NCBI RefSeq assembly: GCF_001039355.2
Contig: NW_019775396.1
Span: 302,585-340,464 of the forward strand
DNA: 37,880 nt
From: Lingula anatina
Taxonomy: Eukaryota; Brachiopoda; Lingulata; Lingulida; Lingulidae
Direction of reading: 5' to 3'
Part shown: positions 22,101 through 33,000 of the stretch, piece after piece
How positions within the stretch are numbered: the first letter of the stretch is position 1
Layout of the letters: the number at the start of each line of letters is the position of its first letter
Program-made: the position numbers and the translations under genes
Notes under the pieces: generated by a model
The model's input: only the letters and a program-made list of their open reading frames with translations
Told to the model about the DNA's origin: nothing
Database searches by the model: none

Positions 22101-25100
22101 AAATATTGTCTACAACATGGACATACATTCAACTATTATATCTCTTCCCAGCAATACGACAAACAGGAACAGTTCAAACCATTCTGCAAAATATTCATTA
22201 TAATCTACTACAATAATGGATACATTTGATGAAGACGATCAATTCTTACTGTACTGGATCTGTAGTTTTTGTAAAAGACACTAAATTCTTACTGTATTTG
22301 GTCTGTAGTTTTTCATGCTATTCAGCAGTTTGGCTCTTAAATTGTCCAGCTCAGCATCAGCAGATCCTGGAAAGGGTAAATTATCACCAAAGCTCTTGAA
22401 ATTATCTCTGCCAATCAGTAATCTTCTCCTGCAATAAAGTCGTGAAATTTTTACAAACAGGACTTAATGATTTAATCTTCACTGAGATAAAACTCACTGA
22501 ACAGAGGGTGGATCCCTATGTGCTGCTCCTGGATCTGTTTGGACCTCTTAATGGACTCACTTGAGGCAGGAGGCCTTGACCGCAGGTAACCTTTGTAGGC
22601 ATTATCACTTACTTTCTTCATACCCTCCTGAAACCCAAACATGTCAAATGAAGGAAAAAATATTCTGCTGCTTGCCTTATTACAACATCACATAATAACC
22701 TAGACACTAGGTCTTCACACAGTCTTCATTGCACTTATTTTAGGTTTGAAATAATTGAGAATTGCAATATTAAGGTCTTTTCCTCAATCCAGTTGAAACT
22801 TTAATGAATAAATATACAAAACTTGAAAAACATTTCCTCACCAATTCGACTGAGGTAGACTGCCATATTTGAAGGATTTGGTCCTGGTCATCCACCAAAG
22901 ACTGAGGAATTCTGCCATACACGCCATCAGGATTGGGATCTAAAGGATTAAAATCCGAAAACTGTGATTAACTGTGATGAACACAACAAAACTACTCATT
23001 ACCCAGCCCGAGTTCAGAAAGTCAGCAATGTAGACTATGAGCTTTAGGGTTTTTGAGAAAAAATAACCGAGTTTTTAGGGTCTTTGAGAAAAAAATAGAG
23101 TTATAATCAGGGGGTTTCCCCAGGATTTGAGGTGCATGGTGTCTAAAATGTTGATCTGTAATTTGGTCACCAATTTACAAGGAGTCCAACTACAAATACA
23201 CCATCATTCCCCAATAATTTTGTAAGCCATCAAGATGTTTTGAAAATATAGACAGTCTTTTGAGGCAAGTGCTGTTCAAATGACTGCTGAACAGCTATCT
23301 GAGGAAAGCCTTGGTACTAATCAATTAAACAAACTAGTTATTCAATTACTACTATCATACTGATTTTGGATAAATCTGAAATTAAGGATAAGTGTCCGGC
23401 TCTTATAAAACTGGTTTTCACCATAATATTTTGAATCACATTAACTAAGGTGGATAACTGCTGACAAGACTACAAAGTACTCATTTTTCAAACAAACTTA
23501 TGCTATCCACATTCTTAAAATTTGTCATTTTGAGTTTCCCAAAAAAACAGGTGCTTTCTAATATGAACTCAACTAGCTTTTCAAGATTTCAAACCATCCT
23601 TTTTATACATCATAAACACACTCTGGTAAATATGATAAATCAATTTTGTTGGATATTAATGACATAATACAGTTGAACCCTGTTAAGTCTTCATTCTATC
23701 TGTGACTCGTCTTCTATATCCTCACCTGCTGACTCTGCTGCAGTCATGGAGGCAAAGTTTAGAGGTCGTCCCAGAAATAAATGAAGGTCAAAAACATAAG
23801 CGACTTCATCTGATGATATCAGAGAGAATGCTGTGCCACTCCTTCCTGCTCTGGCAACTCTGCCTGGAAAAATAAATTAATATATTATACATGCATAATT
23901 GTTCAAAGCTTTATTTGGTCTCTCCTTGTTTGGCACAGTTAAGAATTTTGCCTTTCTGAAAATTTACTCTGTAAACACATTATATCCAGCACAGCGCAGA
24001 ATGAGCCTTACCAACTCTGTGAACAAACAACTTGGGTTTGGCAGGGAAGTTATAATTAATCACATTATCCAGCAGTGGAATATCTATCCCTCTGGCGGCC
24101 AGGTCCGTCACTAGCAGCACCATGCACTTCTTCAGCTGGAATTTGGCTACGTTGATTTTTCTTGCTGTCTGATCAAGGTCACTGTATGTGTAAGTGCTGG
24201 TTATTCCTGCCTGGGTGAGGATCTGGAATTACAGCAAACTGATAAGAATATGAGGCATACACAAAAAGAGTGTTTGCGAGTGTATGTGTACACACACAAG
24301 TGTGTTTTCATACATTCACAAGAGTGCTCAGTACATACAGCAGTGTCTGCTTTGTGTGTGAGTGCATGTGTGTTTTAACACAAGAGTATGCACAATATAT
24401 AGTGTCCTCTGATATGGTTGTTATAACATGTACAATGCTACCATATGCAGGTACTCCACATGATGTTTGGTGGCAGCAAAGATGACCGTCTGCTCTGTAG
24501 GCTGGATAATATTGTGCAGCAGATACAGCAACACAGAGACCTTGTCATCTGCTCGGCACTGGATGAAAGCAAGCTGGAATGAACATTACAGAATAAGAGA
24601 ACACAGTAACCTGTGCAGCACCTCTGCCGTTCACGCTTTTTAATAATATTTTCTATTTGGGTAAACTTAGATCAATATGTGTTTTAACAATTTAAGCAAC
24701 AAGTGGACATTTCAAAATCATAAACAAAGGCTTTAAATTTTTCATCTTCTTTCAAGTCACAAGAGAAGCAAAATGAATTTGCATCAATACAATATCTCCA
24801 ATCAAGTAGGCTGACTAGCATTTTACTAAATCCTTAATTTATGCCGTATGACATTCTCTTTTGTTAAAATGTACTTGATATTACCTTACCCTTAATTGTT
24901 CACTAAGTTTAGTATCAACATCCAGCCTGATCAAAACTGGGTCAGTCAGTCCCGCCTTGGCAAAATCCACCAACAACTTTGGCAAGGTAGCTGAGAACAG
25001 TAGGGTTTGACGATTGTCTGAGAGACGTTTCAGAACTTCCTGCAACTGCTCTTGAAAGCCCATTTCAAAGAGACGATCTGCCTCATCAAAGACAACATAC

Positions 25101-28100
25101 TCCACAGAGCTCAGTTTTAAGTCCATTTCCATCATAACATGAAGGAATCGCCCTGGTGTCGCTATGATGCTGTGAAAAATAATGCACACATGTAACAAAA
25201 TAAACACACACACACGCACACACACACACATGCGCACACACACACACACACACGCACACACACACACATGCAGCCATTCTGATCTTTATTTTCTTTACTC
25301 CAAATGTTTTGAACATCATATAAAAATATCAAATTGAAAAACAATTTCAGACTTACATATCTGGATTTTCATGTAAGGCAGCAAACTGGTCATCCATCCT
25401 GAAAACAAGCACATTTTTAGTGTAATAACCCGCTTCACTACAAAATATGATGGAATAACTTACTACCATTTCACTGAAATAACTGACTTCACTACATGCC
25501 ATGATAAAAGGTCTAAGAGTCACACCATGTCTCACCTGCCATATCTTTTTGGTTATTCCCCCCCCCCCCTCCCCCCCAAACATATTTACATATTAAAACC
25601 GCATCAGCGATTAGGTATAAAAAAAATTATGTTATGTCTCTTGCCAAGACACATTACATAAACAACTTAAAGTGACGTTAATTTTCCTAACAACCTACCT
25701 GGATCAACTGCCTTCACCACAGGATTTCAGTTCAAATTACTGCAAGGCTGCTAACACATCACTACTTTACATCTCTGTGAAAGATTCACTACAGTACACA
25801 CTATGAAATGTCATAAAAATGTCCTAAAATTCAACATGAATTAATGAATATGCCATGTTTGGCTAACCACCTACTTGTCTCCGCCAAGGATCACTGCTGA
25901 CCTAAGTCCAGTGAACTTTCCAAGCTGAAAATAAAAACATTGTGCCTCTTTTATCATATAGACATGACTCTGCATTTTGGTACTAAAAGTATCTATCCAA
26001 TCACTTCTTTCGGTCGTATAGGTTAAATGCTTAAAACATATTTACACAGGTCATACTAGAGAACTATGGCTCATACAGCATGAAAATCCTGTTGAACAGG
26101 ACCACCCAGACAGAGCATTAAGTGATAACTGACCTCCTTAGTAAACTTGAGAGTCTGGACTGCCAGCTCTCTGGTAGGTGACATGATCAGAGCTCTGGCA
26201 CCAGACTTGGCTGAATGAGCCTTCAGTTTCTCAAACATAGGGATCAGGAATGCAGCTGTTTTCCCTGAGCCTGTTCTTGCCATGGCCACCACGTCCTTCC
26301 CATCCATTATAACTGGCATTGTCTGAAATAGGCGAAGAGTATTTTCTATTCAGGTATATAACTGTGTAAATAACTGACATTAGGATTTAGTGTGGGTTCC
26401 TATTACAATTCCCCCTGTCATAATGTAAATAACTGACATTAGGATTTAGTGTGGGTTCCTATTATAATTCCCACTGTCATAGTGTAAATAACTGACATTA
26501 GGATTTAGTGTGGGTTCCTATTATAATTCCCACTGTCATAGTGTAAATAACTGACATTAGGATTTAGTGTGGGTTCCTATTATAATTCCCACTGTCATAG
26601 CGTAATATTCTGGTCATGTCTAAAAGACCATATATTCTGGTCATGTCTAAAAGACCATAACTTCACATCAATAGAAATTATTTACATCATGGATACAGGA
26701 CTGCAAATTTTGAAAATAACAATTGGTGAACAGTCCCATTGACTCAAAGTTCCTTTCCCAATAAAAGAGATTCAAACATTCAAATTGTCACCACAAAAGA
26801 AAATTTGACTTGATAATTTTGGATGAAATGAAGTACCTGCAAAAACACCATTAACTCTCTTTTACCTTTCTCTGAATAGGAGTTGGTATCTTGTAACCTT
26901 TACGTGTAACACCTTTGTACACAGAATAGGATAATCCTGAAAATAAACATATTTATGGAGTAAGATTATTCTAGAAATGTACACAACATTTTCAAGCAGT
27001 GTTCTAAATTAGACTATATCATCATCATCATTCCTCTTCTTCCCGTGTGGGACATAAGGCCACATTGGACTGATTACCTTATATTATATAACAACAATAA
27101 GTAATTACAACAGATTATATGTTATATACAACCTGCCAGTGGTATATATATTTTATTAAGGCCTTATACGTCATAAAAATAAACCTTGTGTAACTACGAT
27201 AAGAAAGAAAAAAAGCACTTGAAATGAACAGATAACCATGATATCCAACTGACACAATTTCATAATGCATTTCTTAAAACACATTAAAAAAAACAAATGT
27301 AGTGATGTTACCCATAGATTGAAAGCCTCCTGATTTTCTTTTTTTCTTGTTTTGCTCCGTCAACATTTTTCTTGTTTCTGTCTCCTCATCTCCAGAATCC
27401 TGCTCCACATCTTCAGGAACCTGCCACTGCAATGGTGAACACACAGTGTAAAAACTTTATACATGTCACAGCCTGGACATCAAACTGGATTGACTGAGAA
27501 GGTCAACCTGTGGTAAACTACTTCAATCCAGAAAAACTATTTACATTATAACAACCCATAAAAGTAAAATCTGCATTGTTGACTAAGGAACTGCACATAT
27601 ATCTAAAATTTTTAAAACACATTATTACTTTTGACTTCAAAATATAAAAATTGATTTAACGCTTTCAGTATATTGTTCAAAAGCTCCTCTTTTACATGAC
27701 TTAAAGCAGGAAGGAAGACATCATGAAAAACTTACATGAAAATGATTTTATTTTTAATAAGACATTAAAAAAAACACCAATAGTAAATAATTGATGCTTT
27801 TTGAATATGTTACACCATTTCAAATATTATAATTATACTACAGTACAGTACAGTAGTGCTGTGGGATGTGTGTATGTGCTGGGGGGGGTATAGAGTTGGC
27901 CCCAACAGGTTCTGGGTGAATTCCTTTAATGACAACAGACGTCACTTTGAATTGCAACTGAACAATGGAACTGACGACACATTAAAAGCTGCAGTTTAAT
28001 TTAAAGAAGACCCTGCATTGACCAAAGGAGCCCCGAGATACATAAACCGCCACAAGATGTCAATAATAATAAAATTAATTTTGTCATGCACTCAAACGTC

Positions 28101-28458
28101 TTACTTATTCATTTTTATTGGGGTTACATAGTTTGATCTGAGGCTATATATGTGGCAGTGGCTTAGAGAAAAAAATACCAAAACAAAAACAACACTTAGC
28201 TGACTGAAAAATAATGATCAAATTAAAACAGATTTATCAGAAGTCTACGGTTACCTTCTCATATCCAGCAGTAACTTCTTCCAACTCTGAATCGGTATTC
28301 TGTACATTTTTCGCCTTTCCTTTAGATTTCCACGTTACAAGTTGCCTGACATTTTGTGTTGAGTTTGAGCTAGCTTTTCTGTCTTTCAAAACTTTTTTCG
28401 GCCTTGAGACAGCTTGCTTTTGAAACTTCTTCAAACTCCTGCTTTTGTTTTTACCCAT
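18959..28458 (-). CDS. DDX54: ATP-dependent RNA helicase DDX54 (DEAD-box, Dbp10 family), complete, 19 coding exons
   Basis: The reconstructed protein is about 888 residues; human DDX54 is about 881. By family knowledge it acts in the nucleolus in large-subunit ribosome assembly and, in vertebrates, as a transcriptional co-repressor. Motifs in order: Q motif (GYKIPTPIQ, Gln about 128), Walker A ARTGSGKT (145-152), PTREL (179-183), TPGR (228-231), DEAD (252-255), SAT (283-285), TDLAARGID (400-408), [11 protein letters not shown] (429-439). After a variable linker the Dbp10 C-terminal domain appears ([10 protein letters not shown] to LKWDRKKK, about 695-750), then a Lys/Arg-rich tail. The start is the only ATG in exon 1 (28456-28458), with G at -3 and +4. 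Exon phases all close if exon 12 uses the donor at 22492-22493. The stop is at 18959-18961. It is divergent from RNGTT. Relative to human there are roughly 18 extra residues after HPLFS. Confidence 0.96.
19482..19612 (-). CDS. DDX54: DDX54 exon 18
   Basis: Encodes [19 protein letters not shown] and an RG-rich end. The donor is C|GTAAGT and the acceptor AAACAG. 131 bp, phases 2 to 1. Confidence 0.9.
19893..20006 (-). CDS. DDX54: DDX54 exon 17
   Basis: Encodes [20 protein letters not shown] and [17 protein letters not shown], the end of the Dbp10 C-terminal domain. The donor is the second GT in AATGTGTATCC, chosen to keep frame. 114 bp. Confidence 0.9.
20215..20700 (-). repeat. Dispersed repeat family copy, minus orientation, in DDX54 intron 16
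   Basis: On the minus strand it reads GATTATGCTATTTTAAAGCATTATG, TGCATCAAAATTGGCC, ACATTTGACAGCCTG and TTTGTTAGCTTTGCTG, in the same order as the plus copies at 5480-5570 and 36220-36330. A short tandem TCTGTATATAA motif (three copies, 20616-20690) adjoins it. Confidence 0.65.
20793..20897 (-). CDS. DDX54: DDX54 exon 16
   Basis: Encodes [17 protein letters not shown] through QGHLKW, the conserved centre of the Dbp10 C-terminal domain. 105 bp, phases 2 to 2. Confidence 0.93.
21107..21148. repeat. (GT)n microsatellite in DDX54 intron 15
   Basis: GT-rich run with GA interruptions. Confidence 0.9.
21467..21606 (-). CDS. DDX54: DDX54 exon 15
   Basis: Encodes a Lys/Arg-rich stretch ([13 protein letters not shown]), a possible nuclear or nucleolar signal, followed by [18 protein letters not shown], the start of the Dbp10 C-terminal domain. 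140 bp. Confidence 0.94.
21924..22109 (-). CDS. DDX54: DDX54 exon 14
   Basis: Begins [18 protein letters not shown], conserved with human TIFEI. The rest is a charged, low-conservation linker. 186 bp, phase 0 at both ends. Confidence 0.92.
22293..22428 (-). CDS. DDX54: DDX54 exon 13
   Basis: Encodes [19 protein letters not shown] and ends [12 protein letters not shown]. The open frame requires two nucleotides carried over from exon 12, which decides the exon 12 donor. 136 bp. Confidence 0.88.
22494..22627 (-). CDS. DDX54: DDX54 exon 12 (donor ambiguous by 4 nt)
   Basis: Encodes [20 protein letters not shown] to GIHPLFS. The consensus-like donor CA|GTGAGT (exon end 22498) would break the frame of exon 13. 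The GT four bases further (exon end 22494, GA|GTTTTA) keeps it. The intron is only about 65 nt. Confidence 0.8.
22842..22939 (-). CDS. DDX54: DDX54 exon 11
   Basis: Encodes [18 protein letters not shown], matching the family's GRVPQSVVDEE-type region after the helicase core. 98 bp. Confidence 0.92.
22940..23725. other. DDX54 intron 10, nothing else recognised
   Basis: The only pattern seen is a short duplication of a TTTTTGAGAAAAAA-like phrase near 23049 and 23082. Confidence 0.6.
23726..23863 (-). CDS. DDX54: DDX54 exon 10
   Basis: Completes motif VI ([15 protein letters not shown]) and continues [10 protein letters not shown], the end of the second RecA-like domain. 138 bp. Confidence 0.95.
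24012..24222 (-). CDS. DDX54: DDX54 exon 9
   Basis: Encodes [20 protein letters not shown], motif [10 protein letters not shown], and [19 protein letters not shown]. 211 bp. Confidence 0.96.
24442..24573 (-). CDS. DDX54: DDX54 exon 8
   Basis: Encodes [20 protein letters not shown] and motif [16 protein letters not shown]. The donor after ATG (GTAGC) gives an unbroken join to ILTQAG. 132 bp. Confidence 0.94.
24890..25169 (-). CDS. DDX54: DDX54 exon 7 (DEAD box)
   Basis: Holds IIIATPGRF, the DEAD box in [14 protein letters not shown], and [11 protein letters not shown] (motif III). 280 bp, the largest coding exon. Confidence 0.97.
25203..25270. repeat. (CA)n microsatellite in DDX54 intron 6
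   Basis: CA-rich run broken by CGCA and TGCG variants, just upstream (gene sense) of exon 7. Confidence 0.9.
25357..25398 (-). CDS. DDX54: DDX54 exon 6 (microexon-sized)
   Basis: 42 bp encoding [14 protein letters not shown] between motif Ia and Ib. Splice sites are TTTTCAG and AT|GTAAGT. Confidence 0.94.
25875..25924 (-). CDS. DDX54: DDX54 exon 5
   Basis: 50 bp encoding [17 protein letters not shown], the GG (motif Ib-proximal) region. Confidence 0.94.
26134..26322 (-). CDS. DDX54: DDX54 exon 4 (Walker A)
   Basis: Encodes [20 protein letters not shown] with the following KT of Walker A, and [16 protein letters not shown]. 189 bp, phase 0 at both ends. Confidence 0.97.
26367..26602. repeat. 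59-bp tandem repeat, four copies, in DDX54 intron 3
   Basis: TAAATAACTGACATTAGG recurs at 26367, 26426, 26485 and 26544. Copies differ by only a few bases. A second, shorter duplication of about 28 bp (TATTCTGGTCATGTCTAAAA) follows at about 26605 and 26633. Confidence 0.95.
26866..26936 (-). CDS. DDX54: DDX54 exon 3 (Q motif)
   Basis: Encodes [20 protein letters not shown] and QRK; the Q motif glutamine senses adenine. 71 bp. Confidence 0.96.
27312..27426 (-). CDS. DDX54: DDX54 exon 2
   Basis: Encodes an acidic stretch then [16 protein letters not shown], closely matching the [15 protein letters not shown] region of the family. 115 bp. Confidence 0.95.
27427..28254. other. DDX54 intron 1, nothing else recognised
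   Basis: AT-rich. A G8 run (near 27882) and short CAGTA repeats near 27840 are the only structure noticed. Confidence 0.6.
28255..28458 (-). CDS. DDX54: DDX54 exon 1
   Basis: 68 codons from [23 protein letters not shown], a basic poorly conserved N-terminus. The donor is AAG|GTAACC. Its assignment rests on the phase-0 join to exon 2, its place and the lack of another ATG. Confidence 0.85.
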
Positions 28459-28880
28459 ATCTGTTGACCTACTCAATAATTTAAATACCTTAAATTAAAA
28501 CTATCTAAAATTGCAGATTTATTTCATCCGAGCATAAAGTAAAGTTTAACGCTCAATGCATTCTACAACAAACGTGTAACTAATGGGCGCTGACATCTTG
28601 GTCTCGTACATTCCCGTGTTAAAGCGAGATGTAATATTAGCACTAATGTAAGATATATGTTCTTTTTCTACTGTCATTCATTTGCAAAGCATTATACTCT
28701 CTATGGTTTGGATACTTTTGGTAATCAATGATAAATCTTAATGCTTGGTAGTTTTAAAATATCACCCATGATGCTAAGACATTTTATTTACTTCCGGTCG
28801 TGAACTCCGGTAGCTGAATCCAACTGGCAACTTAGTCAAAACAAACTGTTGTTCAATTTCCTAGGATTTACTGGCAAAAA
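28459..28880. promoter_or_regulatory. Shared bidirectional promoter region of DDX54 and RNGTT
   Basis: The two start codons face outward with 422 bp between them, which must hold both 5' UTRs and both core promoters. ACTTCCGG at 28790-28797 is the inverse of CCGGAAGT, the consensus ETS/GABP site that is common in divergent housekeeping promoters. GGGCGCTGACATCTTGG near 28585 is another GC-richer patch. No TATA box is in a convincing place. Shared regulation is inferred. Confidence 0.7.
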
Positions 28881-28892
28881 ATGAACCAGAAG
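28881..28892 (+). CDS. RNGTT: RNGTT exon 1 (4 codons)
   Basis: ATG plus three codons (MNQK), then AAG|GTAAAT. It joins in phase 0 to exon 2. The short first exon is inferred from the in-frame ATG beside a good donor. Confidence 0.75.
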
Positions 28893-30037
28893 GTAAATTG
28901 CTTATCAACCTTATCCCAGTAGTAGGAGTTTTGTATCAGCATTTCACGTTAAATTATGGTAGCCACTTGTCCCATTCGGCACTTCATCCACACAGCAGCT
29001 TGGCACTAGCAAGTGGAACTCAAGCAACAAACACAAGGTTATAGGAAATTTATAACGCCAGTAGAAGTAATATAGTTCAGACCACGGGGTTTAATCACGT
29101 TTTTAGTCTGTATTTATAGCTAAAATTATCTACCCAGACATAAAAGTAAGGGAGGTACTAAAATACTTGTGATAGCCTATTTTTACACCTCAGTATGTGC
29201 ATGTAGGTGAAATTCTCATCGAGTCCAGACTATACTAGGTATATCAGAATTTTTTTCAAACTGATCAGAAAATTATTATACTTATATCTTCTGAAAGGTA
29301 ATACAAAAAACAGATGAATTCTTTTGGAATTTTTAAAATATTCCAACAAGCAACAAAGATATTGAAGTTTTTTAACTGCAAAAATTCACCAAAAGTGTCC
29401 ACACTCTTCAGCTAAAAACCTGTAACTACTGACCAGCGGTGATCACTCAGCTGTAGCTGCAGCTCAAATTGCTTGTGACCAATTAGGGCAATTAGGGCTG
29501 TATGTTAATCTAATGACCCGGAAACAAACCCAAATTGGCGACCGCACAAGCACATGGATGGGATGGCTTCCGTGCAAATCATGTACTATAAATATTGCGC
29601 ATCAAATAAACTATACTTCGCATGGTTCAATTTTCATGATTTTTCGGCATGATATTGCAAATTTCATGAACTTTACACACAATAAATTACAAAAACATCC
29701 ATGCAGTACTTATCTGAAATTTTTAACATTTTGTCGAGGCAAAACTTAAAGACGTCCTCAAATCAAAGTTCTCTAATACTGCAATACAGAAAATCACGTG
29801 GCCGGAATTTACTCTTTGATTTACAGCTTATCTAGTAAATGGCTTGTATTTGTTTATTTACACGGCGCTAAAAGAGAGATTTAAAAAAGGGGTGCCATAG
29901 GCGAGCTGTCAGCAGGCCATTATCAGCTTTACACTTCACTGCCCCTGGATAGTTACTACTGTAGCGCCCCTAGCGGATTGTGATATACCTGGACTATACT
30001 GCAGCAACCACCCCACAGTATAGGATGCTGACACTAT

Positions 30038-30072
<35 letters not shown>

Positions 30073-33000
30073 TTAATTTATTTATTTATTTATTTATTTA
30101 TTTATGTTTAATTCAGTTGCTATTAATTGGTACCATGTATTTATAATCCTTCAAGTCCAATGTTTTATGAAGATTGACTGTGTTTGCAGAGAGGCAGTCT
30201 ACCAATACCACCCAGATGGTTGGAATGTCCCAGGAAAGGGGCATTGATAGCAGGTAAAAACAAAGCAAAAAGTTTATATGCGGAAATAGCCATTAACTTG
30301 GCAGTTGAATAATAAGAAACAACTATCTATCACAAGCTGAATTTTTTTCTCACTGTTTGCTTACAACCTTGAAACTAAGTTAAAAGCTTCCTTCTGTATA
30401 CTGGCCTCTGCACCCCCAGTAAGGAACAACATCTACTCACATCAATTAGAGAATAGAAAATGGCTCATCTTAGATAATTGAGATCGAGTCCAGGATTCCA
30501 CTAGTCTCTGTTTTCACCAGCAGATATTGGCTTTTTCCTTAACGATTTTCGAGATGGCTCTTTTTATTTATTTGTTATTTTATTTTTACAGAAAAATTCA
30601 TCCCATTCAAGACCCCTCTAGACAGCCGCTACAATGACCAGGTCCCAGAGGCCAACAGATTTGACCTGGACCTGCTGTTTGCCTCACTCAAAAGTTATAA
30701 GGTGACATTCTAGGCAAAATGCTCTTCTTTAATTTGATGCAGTGAATTCATGAAAAAGTGCCATGTCCAATGTTCAAAACTAATAATATGTTTATGTCTC
30801 ATGGTATTTAAAATTGAAATGTTTTGTTTTAATTATCTGAGCAAAATGATTTTTCTCCTCAGCATTCACCACAGTTGATAACAGTAGGCTGAAAATGATG
30901 TATTTTTATTTTAGGTTAAAATGGGCTTATTAATTGACTTGACCAATACCACAAGGTTTTACAACAGTGCTGTAGTTGAAAAGCAATTTGATTGTAAATA
31001 CCTGAAACTGCAGTGCAGAGGGTATGACAGTAATTTCTGTTTTAATTGAAGTCTTTACCTGAGTCATGCTGTTATCCCCCCCTCCTTCCTTCCTTGCTCA
31101 TCTTTTTCTTCATCCCTCTTCTTCTATCTCTGTGAGGTATGCCAGACAAGATGTCTGCTGTGAACTTCTCATGAGGACTAGCAGGGTCATTGCTCTAAGT
31201 AACTTAAGGTGAAAGAATTCAATGGTATACATTCTCATTTGGCAAAGTGACACACTGGAAACTTGATTCAGAATTGCTTTGCAAATTATTTCACTGATAT
31301 CATAATAGCATTTACTCTATGTTGTTTTCAGTATATGGTGTCATTTTGTAATTAATCATATTTCTGTTGTAGGCATGGAAGTGCACCTTCAGTTGAACAG
31401 ACTCAGGCCTTCCTTAATGTTTGTGAAACTTTCATACGACAAAAGCCTCTTGAAGTTATAGGTATGTGTTGAGGGCCATTCCAGTGAAAAACCCACCCTC
31501 TATTCACCTTACATTGGTCTACAGCAGTATGATAGAGCACTATTACTAGTAATATGAATATTATGATGTTTAGAAATATCACAGCTTTGATTGATAATGC
31601 AAGTCTGATACAATAATGTCAGTAGTAAAGTGGCAACATATAAATAAATTACAAGGAATTAATTTTTAGACAACTTCAAAAACTTTTTAAGTGTATATGA
31701 TGTTTTAAGGGCCTTGTTGCGGGGTAAAAATTCTTGAGTCAATAAGCTTGGATAGCTTTTTGAAAATTGGTTTAAAAACTCCACTCCAATTACTGTGAAC
31801 CCCTGTGCCCTGTTCTTCCTAGACGATTGACCAACTTATGACCAGCCCACTTTCTGTCCTGGTCAGAGGTATTGACAAGTTGTGATGTTAGTGTATCTGT
31901 ACCAGAGGCAGTAGCACAGCTCTGTTCATCACTGTTGTCCTCTGACTTCAGGAGTCCACTGCACCCATGGCTTCAACAGGACTGGCTTCCTGACCATAGC
32001 TTACCTGGTGGAGAGAATGGACTGGAGGTGCTGCACAGTGTTCAGTCTTAGTGTTTCTACTGAGTGTGTCAGCCACTGTCCTCTGTAACTGTGGATCTTA
32101 CAGTGAATGATGCTGACTTGGATATTATGATGTAGAAAACTACAGTCATTGTTTCTTTGAAACATCATGCATGTAATAGCGATTGGAAAGTTGTTGTATT
32201 AATATAATGGCATTATGAATCATAAATTTTAGTACTAGTAGCTGTGACCAGATTTTATGATGTTTCACAAAACGTGACAGTTTTTTCTTTATAGATGCAA
32301 TTTTTGTGACATTCCAAGGTTTTGTATTAAACAATGTAAAGTTAGCATGTAAATATGTTAAAAACTTAAAGTATTATTGATGTATGACTACTTCATGATA
32401 TTTCATGACAAAGCCATAGCTGAATGCTTGTTTTAACTATTATAAATATATTTTTCATGAAGCATTGAGGCAGCAGTACACACATTTAATCAGGTAAATA
32501 AAATTTGATTTATTTTATAATTTATTCACTCAGTATTAGTGTCAAGTAACTTTACTTTGTGCTCTAATTGATATTTTCTTGATATAAATCAAACTGTTGA
32601 AAACTGTTCTTATGCCATAAGATCAATTTTTATTTGATAATACTTTCTTTACATGTTAGCATTTTTTTTTCAATATCAGCAGGCTTGGTAACTAAAACAA
32701 TATAAGAAAAACTTAATTTAACACTTTTTGACAGATTTATGTAGCAGTTTGTATGTTCATGTTCATTCATTTGGCTTTTCTATGTCCAGACGTGTCTGTG
32801 TCTGTACAGAGAGCCGTCACCTGTGTCTGTTGTGGCTCTTGTTGCCATGCACTTTCAGAAATAACACATTAAGTTTTTAACTTTCAGAACTGATGAATAT
32901 TCATAAAACTTGATAATAAAAGATTGGTGGTGATTTTGTTTCTAGGCATTATGTGATATTGCATCATAATTGACAAAGTAACCTATTTTGTGCATCATTA

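Noticed and set aside
21940-22229. Plus-strand open frames over DDX54 exon 14
   Set aside because: They are antisense shadows of a coding exon whose phases and homology fit the minus strand.
22400-22500. Alternative joining of DDX54 exons 12 and 13 with the GTGAGT donor and an upstream acceptor near 22462
   Set aside because: It keeps the frame open but needs an intron of about 35 nt, too short for normal splicing.
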